Positions 39,829-51,253 of a DNA stretch of 64,000 bases are shown piece after piece; positions within the stretch are counted from its first letter, which is position 1; each line of letters opens with the position of its first letter. A model generated the notes under the pieces. The model was not told the DNA's origin, did no database searches, and was given only the letters and a program-made list of their open reading frames with translations. Made by a program: the position numbers and the translations under genes. Origin of the DNA: an uncultured Erythrobacter sp. (GTDB lineage: Bacteria; Pseudomonadota; Alphaproteobacteria; Sphingomonadales; Sphingomonadaceae). The DNA is taken from assembly GCA_947488325.1 (NCBI GenBank), contig CANKYZ010000009.1, forward strand, positions 1-64,000, read 5' to 3'.

Positions 39829-39883
39829 CGTAACAACCTATAGCCTGTTGCGCCCATTCTGCGAGTGCCTTACCTCACCTGAC

Positions 39884-40177
39884 ATGACCGATATGTCCAC
39901 ATTAGAGCCCAAATCTCTGCAAGATCGCCTCGCCCGCGCAAAATTCCGTGCATGGCACCGTGGCACACGGGAGGCGGATTATATGATCGGCGGTTTCTTT
40001 GATCGCTATCATGCCGAATGGGGCGAAGCGGAGATGGATTGGTTCGAAGATTTACTGGCTGAAGACGATGTCGATGTCATGGCCTGGGGCTTGCAATCGC
40101 AGGACGTTCCAGGGAAATTTCAGGGCGCATTGATCGAAAAGATGCAGAAGCTCGACTACGTCGATATCCCCAGCTAG
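39884..40177 (+). CDS. sdhE: Succinate dehydrogenase assembly factor 2 (SdhE/CptB)
   Basis: KFRAWHRGTREADYMIGGFFDRYHAEWGEAEMDWFEDLL. Confidence 0.93.
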   Translation: MTDMSTLEPKSLQDRLARAKFRAWHRGTREADYMIGGFFDRYHAEWGEAEMDWFEDLLAEDDVDVMAWGLQSQDVPGKFQGALIEKMQKLDYVDIPS

Positions 40178-40243
40178 AGCCGCGCTTCTTTTCCTATGTG
40201 CGCGGGACGACCCACGCGCCATCAGCTTTTGATCTGAGCGCCT

Positions 40244-43200
40244 ATGCCTGACCTCAATCGTATTTTGAATGCGGAAGTATCGCTGACCCTGTCATCGCTG
40301 CCACGCGGCGCGCAACCGCTCGTGATGAGCGACCTTGCGAGGGCAGCGAAACAGCGGGCGGTGTTTATCGCGCCTGATGATTCCGCGATGCGCAGCGTGG
40401 CAGAGGCTGCACGCTTCTTTGCTCCAGAAATTGAAGTTTTGGAATTCCCCGCATGGGATTGCCTGCCCTATGACCGGGCGAGCCCTGCGCTAACTGTCAG
40501 CGCAGCGCGCTTATCGGCGCTTTTCCGGATGCAGCGACCCGCAACGGGATCGCAATTGCTGGTCACCACGGTTAACGCCGCACTTCAACGCGTGCTTACG
40601 CCGTTCCGCATTCGCGAAAGCGTGCGCGAATTTAGGCCCGGCATGACTATCGGGCATGACAGTCTGGCGGTCTTACTAACGCGGCAGGGATATTCTCGCA
40701 CCGACACAGTCATCGACCACGGTGAATTCGCAGTGCGCGGATCGATTGTCGACATCTTCCCTTCGTCTCTCGATGAGGGATTACGGCTCGATTTCTTTGG
40801 CGATGAGCTGGAAAGCCTGCGTCTTTTCGACACTTCAACACAGCGTTCAACCGGGCGTCTCAATTCGCATTTGCTGCTTCCGGCATCAGAGGCATTGCTC
40901 GACGAAGACAGCATCAAACGTTTCCGTTCGCGCTATCGTGAGTTGTTTGGTGCCACCGCGACGCAGGACCCGCTTTATGAAGCCGTGAGCGATGGCCGCC
41001 GTCTGGCAGGGATGGAGCATTGGCTGCCGCTGTTTGAGGATAGACTGGCGACCTTATTCGATCACCTTGGCGAAGATGACGTGGTGGTGATCGATCAATC
41101 CGCATTAGGCGCTGCCGAAGAACGCCTGTCAGACATTGCCGATTACCATGAACAACGGGGCCGGGTCAGCAGCGACAAAACCGGCAGTTACCGCCCGCTT
41201 GCCAAAGACGCGCTGTATGCAAGTGACAGCGAGTTCAGCGAAGCTGTCGCCAATGCTCCTGCCCACCGCGCCAGCCTCTTTGCTGCGCCGATGAGCGAGA
41301 CCAACATCGATTTCGGTTTCAGAGCTGCCCGCGATTTTACACCGGAACGCGCACGCAGTGACAATGTCTATGAAGCCGCTGCCAAGCATTTGGTCGCTGT
41401 CGCGAAATCGGGCCGTAAGCCGCTTCTGGCCGCATACTCCACCGGCAGCCGCTCACGCATCGCTTCGATCCTGGAAGAAGCAGGCGCACCCGCGATCCTT
41501 GCCGATAGCTGGCAAGAAGCACTAGGCCTGTCCGCAAAGGGAAAAACCGCAGCAATGGTACTCCCGCTCGAAGCGGGCTTTGCCAATGACGATCTGGAAA
41601 TCCTCACAGAGCAAGATGTGCTGGGTGATAGGCTTGTCCGGCGTAAGAAAAAGCGCAAGGATTCCGACGCTTTCCTCGCGGAGCTTCAGGCTTTGGCGCG
41701 GGGCGACTTGGTCGTCCATGTCGAACACGGCATCGGCAAATATCTCGGCCTAGACCCGGTCCCCGTCGGCAAAAGTCAGCATGATTGCGTTTCGCTGGAA
41801 TATCGCGGCGGCGACAAGCTGTTCATCCCAGTCGAAAATATCGATGTCCTCTCGCGCTTTGGCTCTTCAGAAGAAAGCGTCCAACTTGACCGGCTAGGCG
41901 GCGAAGCATGGCAGAAACGCCGTTCTCGCCTGAAAGAACGGATCACCGCCATCGCTGGCGAGTTGATGAAAGTTGCTGCCGAACGCGCGTTGAAGAAAGC
42001 TCCGGTTTTCCAAGCAGAAGAAGCAAGCTTCAACCAATTTGTCGACCGCTTCCCCTGGGAAGAAACCGACGATCAGGACGCCGCCATTGGCGATGTTCTG
42101 CGCGATCTGGAAAGCGGCAGACCAATGGACAGGCTGGTCTGCGGTGATGTTGGCTTTGGCAAAACAGAAATCGCTTTGCGCGCTGCATTCGTTGCCGCGA
42201 TGAGCGGCCAGCAAGTCGCCATCGTCGCCCCCACCACTCTGCTTGCCCGTCAACACTACCAGAATTTCACCGAACGCTTCGCGGGTTTCCCGCTCAAAGT
42301 CGGACGTCTGTCGCGGCTTGTATCGGCCAAGGAGGCTGCCGAAACACGCGATGGTTTGGCCGACGGCACGATGGATCTAGTGATCGGGACCCATGCGATC
42401 CTAGCCAAATCGACCAAGTTCAAAAACCTTGGGCTTGTAATCGTTGACGAGGAACAGCGCTTTGGAGTGACGCATAAAGAAAAGCTCAAACAGCTGCGTT
42501 CCGATGTGCACATGCTGACGCTGACCGCCACACCCATCCCGCGCACACTGCAAATGGCGATGACAGGACTGCGTGAACTTTCGACTATTCAGACCCCGCC
42601 GGTCGATCGGCTAGCCGTGCGGACCTATGTAATGGAATGGGATGATATGGTGATGCGCGAGGCTTTGCTGCGCGAACACCACCGGGGCGGTCAGAGCTTT
42701 ATCGTCGTCCCGCGTATTTCGGACATGGCCGAAGTCGAGGAATGGTTACGCGGAAATGTGCCGGAGGTAAAACCGATCTCAGCGCATGGCCAAATGGGCG
42801 CAGGCGAGATCGAAGAACGTATGAGCGCGTTTTACGAAGGCAAATACGAAGTCCTTTTGTCGACCACCATCGTCGAAAGCGGGCTCGATCTACCTAGCGC
42901 CAATACGATCATTATCCACCGTGCAGATCGGTTTGGTCTCGCTCAGCTCTATCAGCTTCGCGGACGCGTGGGCCGTGCGAAACTGCGCGCCTATGCCTAT
43001 CTGACGTACGAAAAAGACGTCCAACTTTCCGAAATTGCCGAAAAACGCCTCAAAGTGCTCAGCGATCTCGACAGTTTGGGCGCTGGCTTTCAGCTGGCGA
43101 GTCACGATCTCGATATTCGCGGTGCGGGCAATCTGCTTGGTGATGAGCAATCGGGCCATATCCGCGAGGTTGGCTTTGAACTTTACCAGTCGATGCTGGA

Positions 43201-43735
43201 AGATGCGATTCTGGCCGCGAAGGCGGGCGAAATGGGTCTGGAGAAATCGCAGGACGCCTTCTCACCGCAGATCACCGTCGATGCGCCAATCATGATCCCG
43301 GAAGAATATGTGCCCGACCTGGCGGTGCGTATGGCGCTGTATCGCCGATTAAACCAGACGCATGATAAGGCCGAGATTGAAAGTCTTGCGGCAGAAATGA
43401 TCGACCGTTTCGGCGACTTGCCTGAACCGACAAAGAACCTCGTTCGGCTGATTGAGATCAAGCATCAGGCAATCACCGCCAATATCTCCAAGATTGATGT
43501 CGGTGCGCGCGGGACGTTGGTGACGTTCCACAAGGATAACTTCGCTGACGGGCCGAGCCTGATCGCTTATGTTGATCGCCTGAATGATGGGGCGCAAGGC
43601 ACGGCCAAACTGCGCCCTGATATGAAACTAGTTATCAACCGCGCATGGGGCGATCCGAGAAGCCGTTTGAACGGCCTGTTCCAGCTCACCAAAGGTCTGT
43701 CGAATATTGCGAAGAAGGCCAATAAGGCAAAGTAA
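40244..43735 (+). CDS. mfd: Transcription-repair coupling factor
   Basis: ARGDLVVHVEHGIGKYLGL, CGDVGFGKTEIALRAAF, VDEEQRFGVTHKEKLKQ, TATPIPRTLQMAMTGLRELS. Confidence 0.98.
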   Translation: MPDLNRILNAEVSLTLSSLPRGAQPLVMSDLARAAKQRAVFIAPDDSAMRSVAEAARFFAPEIEVLEFPAWDCLPYDRASPALTVSAARLSALFRMQRPATGSQLLVTTVNAALQRVLTPFRIRESVREFRPGMTIGHDSLAVLLTRQGYSRTDTVIDHGEFAVRGSIVDIFPSSLDEGLRLDFFGDELESLRLFDTSTQRSTGRLNSHLLLPASEALLDEDSIKRFRSRYRELFGATATQDPLYEAVSDGRRLAGMEHWLPLFEDRLATLFDHLGEDDVVVIDQSALGAAEERLSDIADYHEQRGRVSSDKTGSYRPLAKDALYASDSEFSEAVANAPAHRASLFAAPMSETNIDFGFRAARDFTPERARSDNVYEAAAKHLVAVAKSGRKPLLAAYSTGSRSRIASILEEAGAPAILADSWQEALGLSAKGKTAAMVLPLEAGFANDDLEILTEQDVLGDRLVRRKKKRKDSDAFLAELQALARGDLVVHVEHGIGKYLGLDPVPVGKSQHDCVSLEYRGGDKLFIPVENIDVLSRFGSSEESVQLDRLGGEAWQKRRSRLKERITAIAGELMKVAAERALKKAPVFQAEEASFNQFVDRFPWEETDDQDAAIGDVLRDLESGRPMDRLVCGDVGFGKTEIALRAAFVAAMSGQQVAIVAPTTLLARQHYQNFTERFAGFPLKVGRLSRLVSAKEAAETRDGLADGTMDLVIGTHAILAKSTKFKNLGLVIVDEEQRFGVTHKEKLKQLRSDVHMLTLTATPIPRTLQMAMTGLRELSTIQTPPVDRLAVRTYVMEWDDMVMREALLREHHRGGQSFIVVPRISDMAEVEEWLRGNVPEVKPISAHGQMGAGEIEERMSAFYEGKYEVLLSTTIVESGLDLPSANTIIIHRADRFGLAQLYQLRGRVGRAKLRAYAYLTYEKDVQLSEIAEKRLKVLSDLDSLGAGFQLASHDLDIRGAGNLLGDEQSGHIREVGFELYQSMLEDAILAAKAGEMGLEKSQDAFSPQITVDAPIMIPEEYVPDLAVRMALYRRLNQTHDKAEIESLAAEMIDRFGDLPEPTKNLVRLIEIKHQAITANISKIDVGARGTLVTFHKDNFADGPSLIAYVDRLNDGAQGTAKLRPDMKLVINRAWGDPRSRLNGLFQLTKGLSNIAKKANKAK

Positions 43736-43755
43736 TCAGGCCGTGGCCAAATGCC

Positions 43756-44610
43756 CTAACCGTGACCGCGTCCTCGTGCGGTCCGCGCCAAAGCCAATAC
43801 ATCTTGGCTCTTCATTGGCTGCGCGCGCAAAAAACCCTGCCAGTAATCACAACCTTCGCTGATAATCGCTGCGCGCTGCACGTCGCTTTCAATACCCTCG
43901 GCATAAATGTCGAGTTCAAGCGCCTTTGCCAAAGCCATAATTGCACGCAGCACTGCAAGCGCTTTCGCATCACCGGGAACGCCATCGACCATAATCTTGT
44001 CGAGCTTTATCGCATCCAGTGGCAATTCGCGCAGATACCGGAAATTGCAGAATCCAGCACCGAAATCGTCCAATGCGGTGCGGAATCCCAGTCCCCTTAG
44101 TGCGCCCAAAGCGGCTGCAGCCTGTTCAAGATTGCGCAACAATAGATCTTCGGTAATCTCTAGCATCAACCGTGCAGGCGCGATCTGGCTTTTGCTGATC
44201 AGTTCAGCAAAATCTGCGGCGAAGCGAGGGTCGCCGAGTTCCTCTGGCGTGATATTCAATGACAAAGTCAGCTCTTCGGGCCAGCTTCCAGCATCTTCCA
44301 ATGCACGTGCAACAACATGACGCGACAATGGAGCGACCAATGCCGCACGTTCTGCAATCGCAAACAGATCCCGCGCGCCAATTTCTCCCAAAGATGGATG
44401 CTGCCAGCGCGCCAGCGCCTCTGCCCCCACAACCGCGCCAGTGCGGCAGGAAAATTGTGGCTGAAACAGAACTTCAATCTCTCGCCGATCCAACGCGCGC
44501 AGCAAATCTGTATCGAGCGCGGTCGATTTGACGCCGGGGAAATTCCCTCGGACCGGGCCGCGCAAGGAACCCGGCAAGGTTCCCGAGGCAGATGATCGTG
44601 CGTTTTTCAT
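43756..44610 (-). CDS. EAL-domain protein (c-di-GMP phosphodiesterase-like)
   Basis: QPQFSCRTGAVVGAEALARWQHP, LNITPEEL, EITED, LDDFGAGF, KLDKIMVDG, AEGIES, GFLRAQPM: catalytic residues largely retained. Confidence 0.9.
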   Translation of the reverse strand: MKNARSSASGTLPGSLRGPVRGNFPGVKSTALDTDLLRALDRREIEVLFQPQFSCRTGAVVGAEALARWQHPSLGEIGARDLFAIAERAALVAPLSRHVVARALEDAGSWPEELTLSLNITPEELGDPRFAADFAELISKSQIAPARLMLEITEDLLLRNLEQAAAALGALRGLGFRTALDDFGAGFCNFRYLRELPLDAIKLDKIMVDGVPGDAKALAVLRAIMALAKALELDIYAEGIESDVQRAAIISEGCDYWQGFLRAQPMKSQDVLALARTARGRGHG

Positions 44611-44781
44611 GCTAATCGCTCTAAACTCACTTCGCGCACTTTGCGCTCTCCAATTGCAATCCGCCCAAATTTGGAACATCAGGTCACTTGATTAGCGCCA
44701 TGGGGGGCGCGCCGCTAGCTGAACCAAAGAACATGAACGGATTGGCGCAGCGGCGATCAGGTAGACTGGCGGAGATTTTGA

Positions 44782-45621
44782 ATGACAATTGCAACAGTCA
44801 CCGATGAAGATGGCTGCATCGCGACCGACAAACTAGCAGATGGGACGCTCCAAAATGTCGCGCTGTTGGCCTCGGACACACCACGCGCGCAAGAAGCATT
44901 TTCAATGCTGTGGGCCCAGCGCGACTGGTCACCATTGGAAAGCGCAGACGCCGCCGTGGTACTGGGCGGCGATGGTTTCATGCTCCAAATATTGCATGCG
45001 ATGCTTGATTCGGGCCGCGTCATCCCCGCTTATGGGATGAATCTTGGCACGGTCGGGTTTTTGATGAACCGGTTTAGCAAGCGAGCTGCCGTAATGACCC
45101 GGCTTAACCGAGCACGCGGCAAGATCATCGCACCGCTTAGAATTACCGCGGTAACGCAAGATGGTGAGCAGCATACAATGTGCGCAATCAACGAATTGTC
45201 GCTTCTGCGTGAAACGCGCCAGACCGCAAAGATTGAGATTACCGTGGGCAGCCGTGTCCGAATTCCGGAGTTGGTTGGAGACGGCGTGCTGGTGGCAACT
45301 CCAGCTGGCTCTACCGCTTACAACCTCTCCGCAAATGGCCCCATACTGCCGCTCGACAGCGGGATGTTGGCACTGACCCCGATCAGCCCGTTTAGACCAC
45401 GTAGATGGCGCGGTGCGATCCTTCCAGACGAAATGCGGATTAAACTTCGTGTTCTGGAACCATCCAAGCGTTCGGTAGCAGCTGTCGCCGATCAAAAAGA
45501 ACTGCGCGACATCGCCGAAGTGACGATCGAAATCGCGCATGATTTGAAACTTGAGCTCTTATTTGATCCCGGCCAATCGCTCGCGGAACGCATTGTGGCG
45601 GAACAGTTCGCAGTCGATTAA
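44782..45621 (+). CDS. nadK: NAD kinase
   Basis: VVLGGDGFMLQILH, NLGTVGFLMN, DGVLVATPAGSTAYNLSANGPI. Confidence 0.95.
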   Translation: MTIATVTDEDGCIATDKLADGTLQNVALLASDTPRAQEAFSMLWAQRDWSPLESADAAVVLGGDGFMLQILHAMLDSGRVIPAYGMNLGTVGFLMNRFSKRAAVMTRLNRARGKIIAPLRITAVTQDGEQHTMCAINELSLLRETRQTAKIEITVGSRVRIPELVGDGVLVATPAGSTAYNLSANGPILPLDSGMLALTPISPFRPRRWRGAILPDEMRIKLRVLEPSKRSVAAVADQKELRDIAEVTIEIAHDLKLELLFDPGQSLAERIVAEQFAVD

Positions 45622-45705
45622 ACTTTCCGCATTAATCCCTCTTGCAATGCTGGCGCACGAATCATATACGCGCGCCTCGCACTCGGCAGACAAATCGAGT
45701 GATGT

Positions 45706-45780
45706 TCCCCGATAGCTCAGCGGTAGAGTAGGTGACTGTTAATCACTTGGTCGTTGGTTCGAATCCAACTCGGGGAGCCA
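45706..45780 (+). tRNA. tRNA-Asn(GTT), CCA encoded
   Basis: TCCCCGATAGCTCAGCGGTAGAGTAGGTGACTGTTAATCACTTGGTCGTTGGTTCGAATCCAACTCGGGGAGCCA. Confidence 0.97.
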
Positions 45781-45883
45781 TTTTTTGATGACAACAGGTT
45801 ACGGCGAACATTATTAGCGCAGGTGGCGCGAGGATTTCACCAAGGATCCTGTGATAACGACATACGTTCTCTGGACCTGTTGG

Positions 45884-46633
45884 TTACGATCCAATCAGTA
45901 GCCGCACCCCAACCATCGTTACCAGCGCAGCTGTCAGCCACCTGATCCAGCGTAATGGCAGGACTTTTAGCGCCATTAAGCTGCCGATTTGGCCGCCAAT
46001 TCCCACCGCGATCAACAGTGGTAACGCCTCGACCATTGCTCCACCGAACATTGTAGGACCGTGCTTGAATAACTGGCCAGCCAGTCCGAACATCGAATTG
46101 ACGAGGATGAAAAAGCTCGCCGTTGCAGCGATTGCGCGCGGGTCGCGCCACCTGCTCAGATGCAACAATGGGGCAAGAAAAATGCCTCCGCCTATACCCA
46201 CCAACCCCGCAAGGAACCCGATAGGAGCGGCAATAAAGGGCATGGCTTTTGCAAAACCTGTTGGCTCACCATCACAGGCGCTAGCGACCGGTATGAGCAT
46301 GGTCACCCCTGTAAGCACCAGGCTGGCGCCAAGCAGCAGCAGGAATGCGTCCTGCTGGATCGGCACCATCCCGCCGAGGAACGCGGCTGGGGCAGCAAAC
46401 GCCGTCAGCGCCAAAGCCCCGCGCCAAGGCGTGACGCCTGCGCGCGCAAACCGGAACGTAGCACCCGCCACCACCACGATATTGCATGCCAGCGCCACCA
46501 GCGGCAGCACTCGGTAATCCAGTCCCGACAGGGCCAACAGCGCAGCATAGGTCGACCCTCCACCAAACCCAACGCTGGCATAAAGCAGCGCGGTGACGAA
46601 GAAGCCGATACCAAGAACGAGGATTAGCGGCAC
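45884..46633 (-). CDS. Sulfite exporter TauE/SafE-family membrane protein
   Basis: FVTALLYASVGFGGGSTYAALLAL, GIGGGIFLAPLLHL; multiple TM helices. Confidence 0.9.
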   Translation of the reverse strand: MPLILVLGIGFFVTALLYASVGFGGGSTYAALLALSGLDYRVLPLVALACNIVVVAGATFRFARAGVTPWRGALALTAFAAPAAFLGGMVPIQQDAFLLLLGASLVLTGVTMLIPVASACDGEPTGFAKAMPFIAAPIGFLAGLVGIGGGIFLAPLLHLSRWRDPRAIAATASFFILVNSMFGLAGQLFKHGPTMFGGAMVEALPLLIAVGIGGQIGSLMALKVLPLRWIRWLTAALVTMVGVRLLIGS

Positions 46634-46678
46634 GCGGCGCGCTCACCTCGGTCTGACCAAGTACCCACCACAGGCAGC

Positions 46679-49441
46679 CTATGCCGCTGGGCGCGGTCCC
46701 GCCGCACCGTGGCAATGCTTATACTTATTGCCCGATCCACATGGGCAAGGCGCATTCCGGCTGACTTCCAAATGAGCATAGGGGTTTTCGGTGTTTGCCC
46801 CGCCCGGCCCTGATGCGGCGCGCGGGCTGCCAGCGAGAGAACCAAACAATTCGGGCCGCTCTGCCGATCCATCGCCATCATTCGAGTTTTCAAGGCCCGT
46901 GAGCGGATCAATATGTCCGGTGAGGAATTCGGGCAGGTCAGGCAGCGCCTCTGGCTCAGGTTGTGTCATGCGGAGTTCGGATTTGAACAGCAGCTTGGTG
47001 ACTTCCTCACGCAGCGTATCGAGCATTGATTCAAACAGACCGAACGCCTCTTGCTTATATTCGTTGATCGGCTGTTTCTGCGCGATACCGCGCATCCAGA
47101 TCACCTGACGCAGCGCATCAAGAGTTGCGAGGTGTTCTTTCCAATGAAAATCGAGTTGACGCAGCAGGATGTCTTTCTCAACCAGACGCCAAATGCTCAG
47201 GTCGTTTCTGGCCATTTTGGCTTCCATCATCTCATCGGTTTGCGCGCGAAGACGTTCTTCGATGATTTCTTGTTCGACCTGATCTTCCTCCAACCAATCG
47301 TCGATTGGTGGGGTAAGACCAAAAACGTCCTCCAGTTTCTCTTTGAGACCTGCGACATCCCATTGTTCGGGATAGGATCCGGGGGGGCACGTGGTGGCTA
47401 TGATCGAATTGATCGAATCGTGGCGCATATCGACCACGACATCATCGACCGCTTCTGAATCCATGATTTCAGAGCGTTGCTCATAGATCACCTTACGCTG
47501 GTCGTTCATCACGTCATCATATTGGACGACCTGTTTGCGGGTGTCGTAATTGCGCGCTTCAACCTTTTTCTGAGCCGTCTCGATAGCTTTAGAAAGCCAT
47601 TTCGAGCCAATAGCCTCGCCGTCCTCAAGGTTGGAGTTCATCATTTTGGCAAACAAAGTGTCAGGGCCAAAGATGCGAAGCAGATCGTCTTCTAGGCAGA
47701 GGTAGAAACGCGAAAGGCCGGGATCACCCTGACGACCCGACCGGCCGCGCAACTGGTTATCAATCCGGCGAGATTCGTGACGTTCCGTGCCGAGAACGAA
47801 CAAGCCGCCCGCTTCGAGCACTTTGCGTTTTTCTTCCGCAACCTCCTCTGTCAGCTTGGCCACAGCCTCATCTTTAGCCGGACCGTCTTCCATTTGACCC
47901 AGTTCAGCTTCGATCCGGAATTCAAGATTGCCGCCGAGCTGAATGTCCGTGCCGCGACCCGCCATATTGGTGGCGATAGTAACCGCCCCAAGGCGACCCG
48001 CCTGCGAGACGATATGCGCCTCTCGTTCGTGTTGACGCGCGTTCAGAACTTCGTGCTTAACGCCTTCCTTATCGAGGAATTGGCTCAATAATTCGGACTT
48101 CTCGATGGACACCGTACCGACCAGAATAGGCTGACCGATGCTGGATTTTTCCGCGATAGATTTCGCAATTGCTTGAAATTTGTCGATGGTGCTTTTGTAA
48201 AATTCATCCTCTTCATCGATTCGTTGGACCGGAAGATTGGTCGGGATTTCAACCACATTGACCTTGTAAATATCCCAAAATTCCGATGCTTCGGTCGCGG
48301 CGGTGCCAGTCATGCCTGCCAGCTTTGGGTACATGCGGAAGTAATTCTGGAACGTGATCGATGCCATCGTCTGATTTTCAGGCTCAATCTTGACGCCCTC
48401 TTTGGCCTCGGTCGCTTGGTGCAGACCGTTTGACCAACGGCGGCCATCCATCATGCGTCCGGTGAATTCGTCGATGATAACAATCTTGCCATCCTTCACG
48501 ATATAATGGTCATCGCGCTTGAACATGTGGACGGCTTTTAGCGCTTGATCGAGATGGTGGACGACCTGCGTATTTTCGACATCATAGAGATTGTCGGTTT
48601 CAAGCAGCCCTTTATCGATGAGCATTTTCTCAACCGATTCAAGTCCGTCTTCGGTCAATTGGATGTTCTTGGTCTTCTCATCCTTCTCATACCATTCTTC
48701 CGGGATTTCCTTGGCGACCTCATCCAGTTTCAAATAAAGGTCAGACTTATCTTCGGTCGGGCCAGAGATGATCAACGGCGTGCGGGCCTCATCAATCAGG
48801 ATCGAATCCACTTCATCGACAATGGCATAATTGAATGGGCGCTGCGCCATTTGTGTGCGCTCATGTTTCATATTGTCGCGCAGATAATCGAAACCAAATT
48901 CGTTATTCGTGCCGTATGTGATGTCGGCATTATAGGCGTCGCGCTTGGTCAATTCGTCCATGTTCGGAACGATCACGCCGACTGTCAGACCCAGCCATGT
49001 GTAAAGCTGCCCCATCCATTCTGCATCGCGGCGGGCTAAGTAGTCATTGACAGTGATGACATGGACACCTTTGCCCTCAATCGCATTGAGATAGGTCGCC
49101 AGAGTCGCCACCAGTGTCTTACCCTCACCGGTCCGCATTTCGGAAATTTCGCCGCGATGCAGCACAATACCGCCGATCATTTGCACATCGAAATGCCGCA
49201 TTCCGAGCACCCGCATCGATGCTTCACGCACTGTGGCGAAGGCTTCTGGCAAAATGTCGTCGAGCGTGCTTCCACTGTCGAGCTGTTCGCGGAATTTGGC
49301 GGTCTGCGCCTGAAGCGTTTCGTCCGACAATTCCTGGATCATCGGTTCTAGCGCATTAATCTTGTCAACGATTTTACCTAGTGTTTTGACATATCGATCG
49401 TTTGATGAACCAAATACCGATTTGACGAGTGTATTGAACAT
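46679..49441 (-). CDS. secA: Preprotein translocase subunit SecA
   Basis: [37 protein letters not shown]-terminal [21 protein letters not shown]. Confidence 0.98.
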   Translation of the reverse strand: MFNTLVKSVFGSSNDRYVKTLGKIVDKINALEPMIQELSDETLQAQTAKFREQLDSGSTLDDILPEAFATVREASMRVLGMRHFDVQMIGGIVLHRGEISEMRTGEGKTLVATLATYLNAIEGKGVHVITVNDYLARRDAEWMGQLYTWLGLTVGVIVPNMDELTKRDAYNADITYGTNNEFGFDYLRDNMKHERTQMAQRPFNYAIVDEVDSILIDEARTPLIISGPTEDKSDLYLKLDEVAKEIPEEWYEKDEKTKNIQLTEDGLESVEKMLIDKGLLETDNLYDVENTQVVHHLDQALKAVHMFKRDDHYIVKDGKIVIIDEFTGRMMDGRRWSNGLHQATEAKEGVKIEPENQTMASITFQNYFRMYPKLAGMTGTAATEASEFWDIYKVNVVEIPTNLPVQRIDEEDEFYKSTIDKFQAIAKSIAEKSSIGQPILVGTVSIEKSELLSQFLDKEGVKHEVLNARQHEREAHIVSQAGRLGAVTIATNMAGRGTDIQLGGNLEFRIEAELGQMEDGPAKDEAVAKLTEEVAEEKRKVLEAGGLFVLGTERHESRRIDNQLRGRSGRQGDPGLSRFYLCLEDDLLRIFGPDTLFAKMMNSNLEDGEAIGSKWLSKAIETAQKKVEARNYDTRKQVVQYDDVMNDQRKVIYEQRSEIMDSEAVDDVVVDMRHDSINSIIATTCPPGSYPEQWDVAGLKEKLEDVFGLTPPIDDWLEEDQVEQEIIEERLRAQTDEMMEAKMARNDLSIWRLVEKDILLRQLDFHWKEHLATLDALRQVIWMRGIAQKQPINEYKQEAFGLFESMLDTLREEVTKLLFKSELRMTQPEPEALPDLPEFLTGHIDPLTGLENSNDGDGSAERPELFGSLAGSPRAASGPGGANTENPYAHLEVSRNAPCPCGSGNKYKHCHGAAGPRPAA

Positions 49442-49573
49442 GAAAGATGCCCTTTGGGTGTTGCTTTGGAACGCGCTCGGCCCGCGCCATACAGGGCCTT
49501 ACGGAAATAAAGATGGTGTGATTGAATTCGCGCTGTTTCGCCGCGCGTTACGATAGAAATGCTATATGCGCGG

Positions 49574-49849
49574 CTACTCTAGCGCGCGCTCACTTCCAAA
49601 AATAAACGGCGGACGAAGCGCGCTTGGCGGGCTGATAGGCACAGGCTGCCGTTCACGCGTTGGGCACTTGGTGGTATGTTCACGGGCTTGCTGTTCGCAT
49701 TGACAGATTTCACTGGTCGTACTGTCATAGGCCCGGGCAAATGCGCGTGCATCCATTACCTGCGATTCCAACGCGGACGCATGTGTCGGCGCGTGTAACG
49801 CGGCAAGCCCAGTGAAAAGCGCAAACAGTGTGATCAGATGACGGCGCAT
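49574..49849 (-). CDS. Hypothetical secreted protein
   Basis: Signal peptide MRRHLITLFALFTGLAALHAPTHA; Cys-containing. Confidence 0.6.
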   Translation of the reverse strand: MRRHLITLFALFTGLAALHAPTHASALESQVMDARAFARAYDSTTSEICQCEQQAREHTTKCPTRERQPVPISPPSALRPPFIFGSERALE

Positions 49850-50014
49850 AATACCCCGCTATTTAGGGTATCTATTGCTCTGCGTCCACCTGCGGCGGCC
49901 AATCCGCCACAATTTTCGTTCAGTTTGCTTGTCATACTGTTGATACGAATGCTCTTAGGTGGCTGAGTGCGTGCGTCTTGCAGGTTCTCGCATTGGCTTA
50001 TAAGCGCCTGATCC

Positions 50015-51241
50015 ATGGATCTCGCCAATTCTCCGCTCGCACTGCCCTTCCCCGAATTGCCGCCAATCGCGGGTGTGACGCTGCGTGTGGCGCGTGCGCA
50101 TTACAAGGAATGGGATCGCGCGGATTTGACCTTTATCGAAGTCGCAGAAGGAACCGCCGTTGCGGGCGTCTTCACGCAAAGTGCCTGTGCCTCGACAGAA
50201 GTTGAGCTGGGCCGCGAGCAAGTCAAATCCGGAACCGCCCGCGCGCTGATCGTCAATGCTGGTAACTCTAACGCCTTCACCGGCTATCGCGGACGCGAAG
50301 CGGTTGAAATGATTATGGATCAAGTAAGTGAGGCACTGGGCTGCGATCGATCTCAAGTGCTGGTCTCTTCAACCGGAGTGATCGGCGTACCACTGCCCAA
50401 AGACAAGGCGCGCGAAGGTGTCACCGCCGCTGTTCACGCAGAGCCTTGCAGTTGGGAAGACGTCGCAAATGCAATTGCCACGACCGATACATTTGCGAAG
50501 GGCGCATATGCCTCCGCGATGATCGGAGAGACTCAGGTGGAATTGTGCGGGATCATCAAGGGTTCCGGCATGATCGCACCCGACATGGCAACGATGCTTG
50601 GTTACGTGTTTACCGACGCCGATATCGCACCGGATTTCCTGCAAGAGATGCTGGGCGCGGCCAACAATCAAACATTCAGCTGCATAACGGTGGATGGCGA
50701 TACGTCGACCAGCGACACGGTGCTTGCCTTTGCGACCGGTAAAGCTGGCCATGCGCGGATCGTCGGTTGGGATTGCCCCGGCGCCGATGCCTTTGCTGCT
50801 GCGCTGAACGACATCACCCGCCAATTGGCACAATTGGTGGTTCGAGACGGCGAAGGCGCCTCAAAATTCATAACAATTAGAGTATCCGGTGCGGCAAGTG
50901 ATGACAGCGCTCAGCACATTGGCCTCTGTGTTGCGAACTCGCCTTTGGTAAAGACCGCCATCGCTGGCGAGGATGCCAATTGGGGCCGCGTTGTCATGGC
51001 CGTAGGCAAGGCTGGCGAACCCGCCGACCGGGACAAACTCTCGATCGCATTTGGTGGAATATGGGCAGCGCGAGATGGATTGCCTGTCGATGATTATGAC
51101 GAAACACCAGTGGCCCAGCATCTGAAAGGCCAGAATATCGACCTCGCGGTCGAACTGGGCATCGGCGAAGGCAGAGCGACCGTTTGGACCTGCGATCTCA
51201 CCCACGGATATATCTCCATCAACGCAGACTACCGGTCTTAA
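50015..51241 (+). CDS. argJ: Bifunctional glutamate N-acetyltransferase/amino-acid acetyltransferase
   Basis: IIKGSGMIAPDMATMLGYVFTDA (autocleavage site KGSGMIAPxMATML), TVDGDTSTSDT, EDANWGRVVMAVGKAGE. Confidence 0.97.
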   Translation: MDLANSPLALPFPELPPIAGVTLRVARAHYKEWDRADLTFIEVAEGTAVAGVFTQSACASTEVELGREQVKSGTARALIVNAGNSNAFTGYRGREAVEMIMDQVSEALGCDRSQVLVSSTGVIGVPLPKDKAREGVTAAVHAEPCSWEDVANAIATTDTFAKGAYASAMIGETQVELCGIIKGSGMIAPDMATMLGYVFTDADIAPDFLQEMLGAANNQTFSCITVDGDTSTSDTVLAFATGKAGHARIVGWDCPGADAFAAALNDITRQLAQLVVRDGEGASKFITIRVSGAASDDSAQHIGLCVANSPLVKTAIAGEDANWGRVVMAVGKAGEPADRDKLSIAFGGIWAARDGLPVDDYDETPVAQHLKGQNIDLAVELGIGEGRATVWTCDLTHGYISINADYRS

Positions 51242-51253
51242 GAGGGGGCAGTC

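Noticed and set aside
45754-45945. ORF MVRIQLGEPFFDD...
   Set aside because: Starts inside tRNA-Asn; spurious.
49851-49871. 6-bp inverted repeat ATACCC...GGGTAT near a small secreted ORF
   Set aside because: Too short to distinguish from chance without comparative data.
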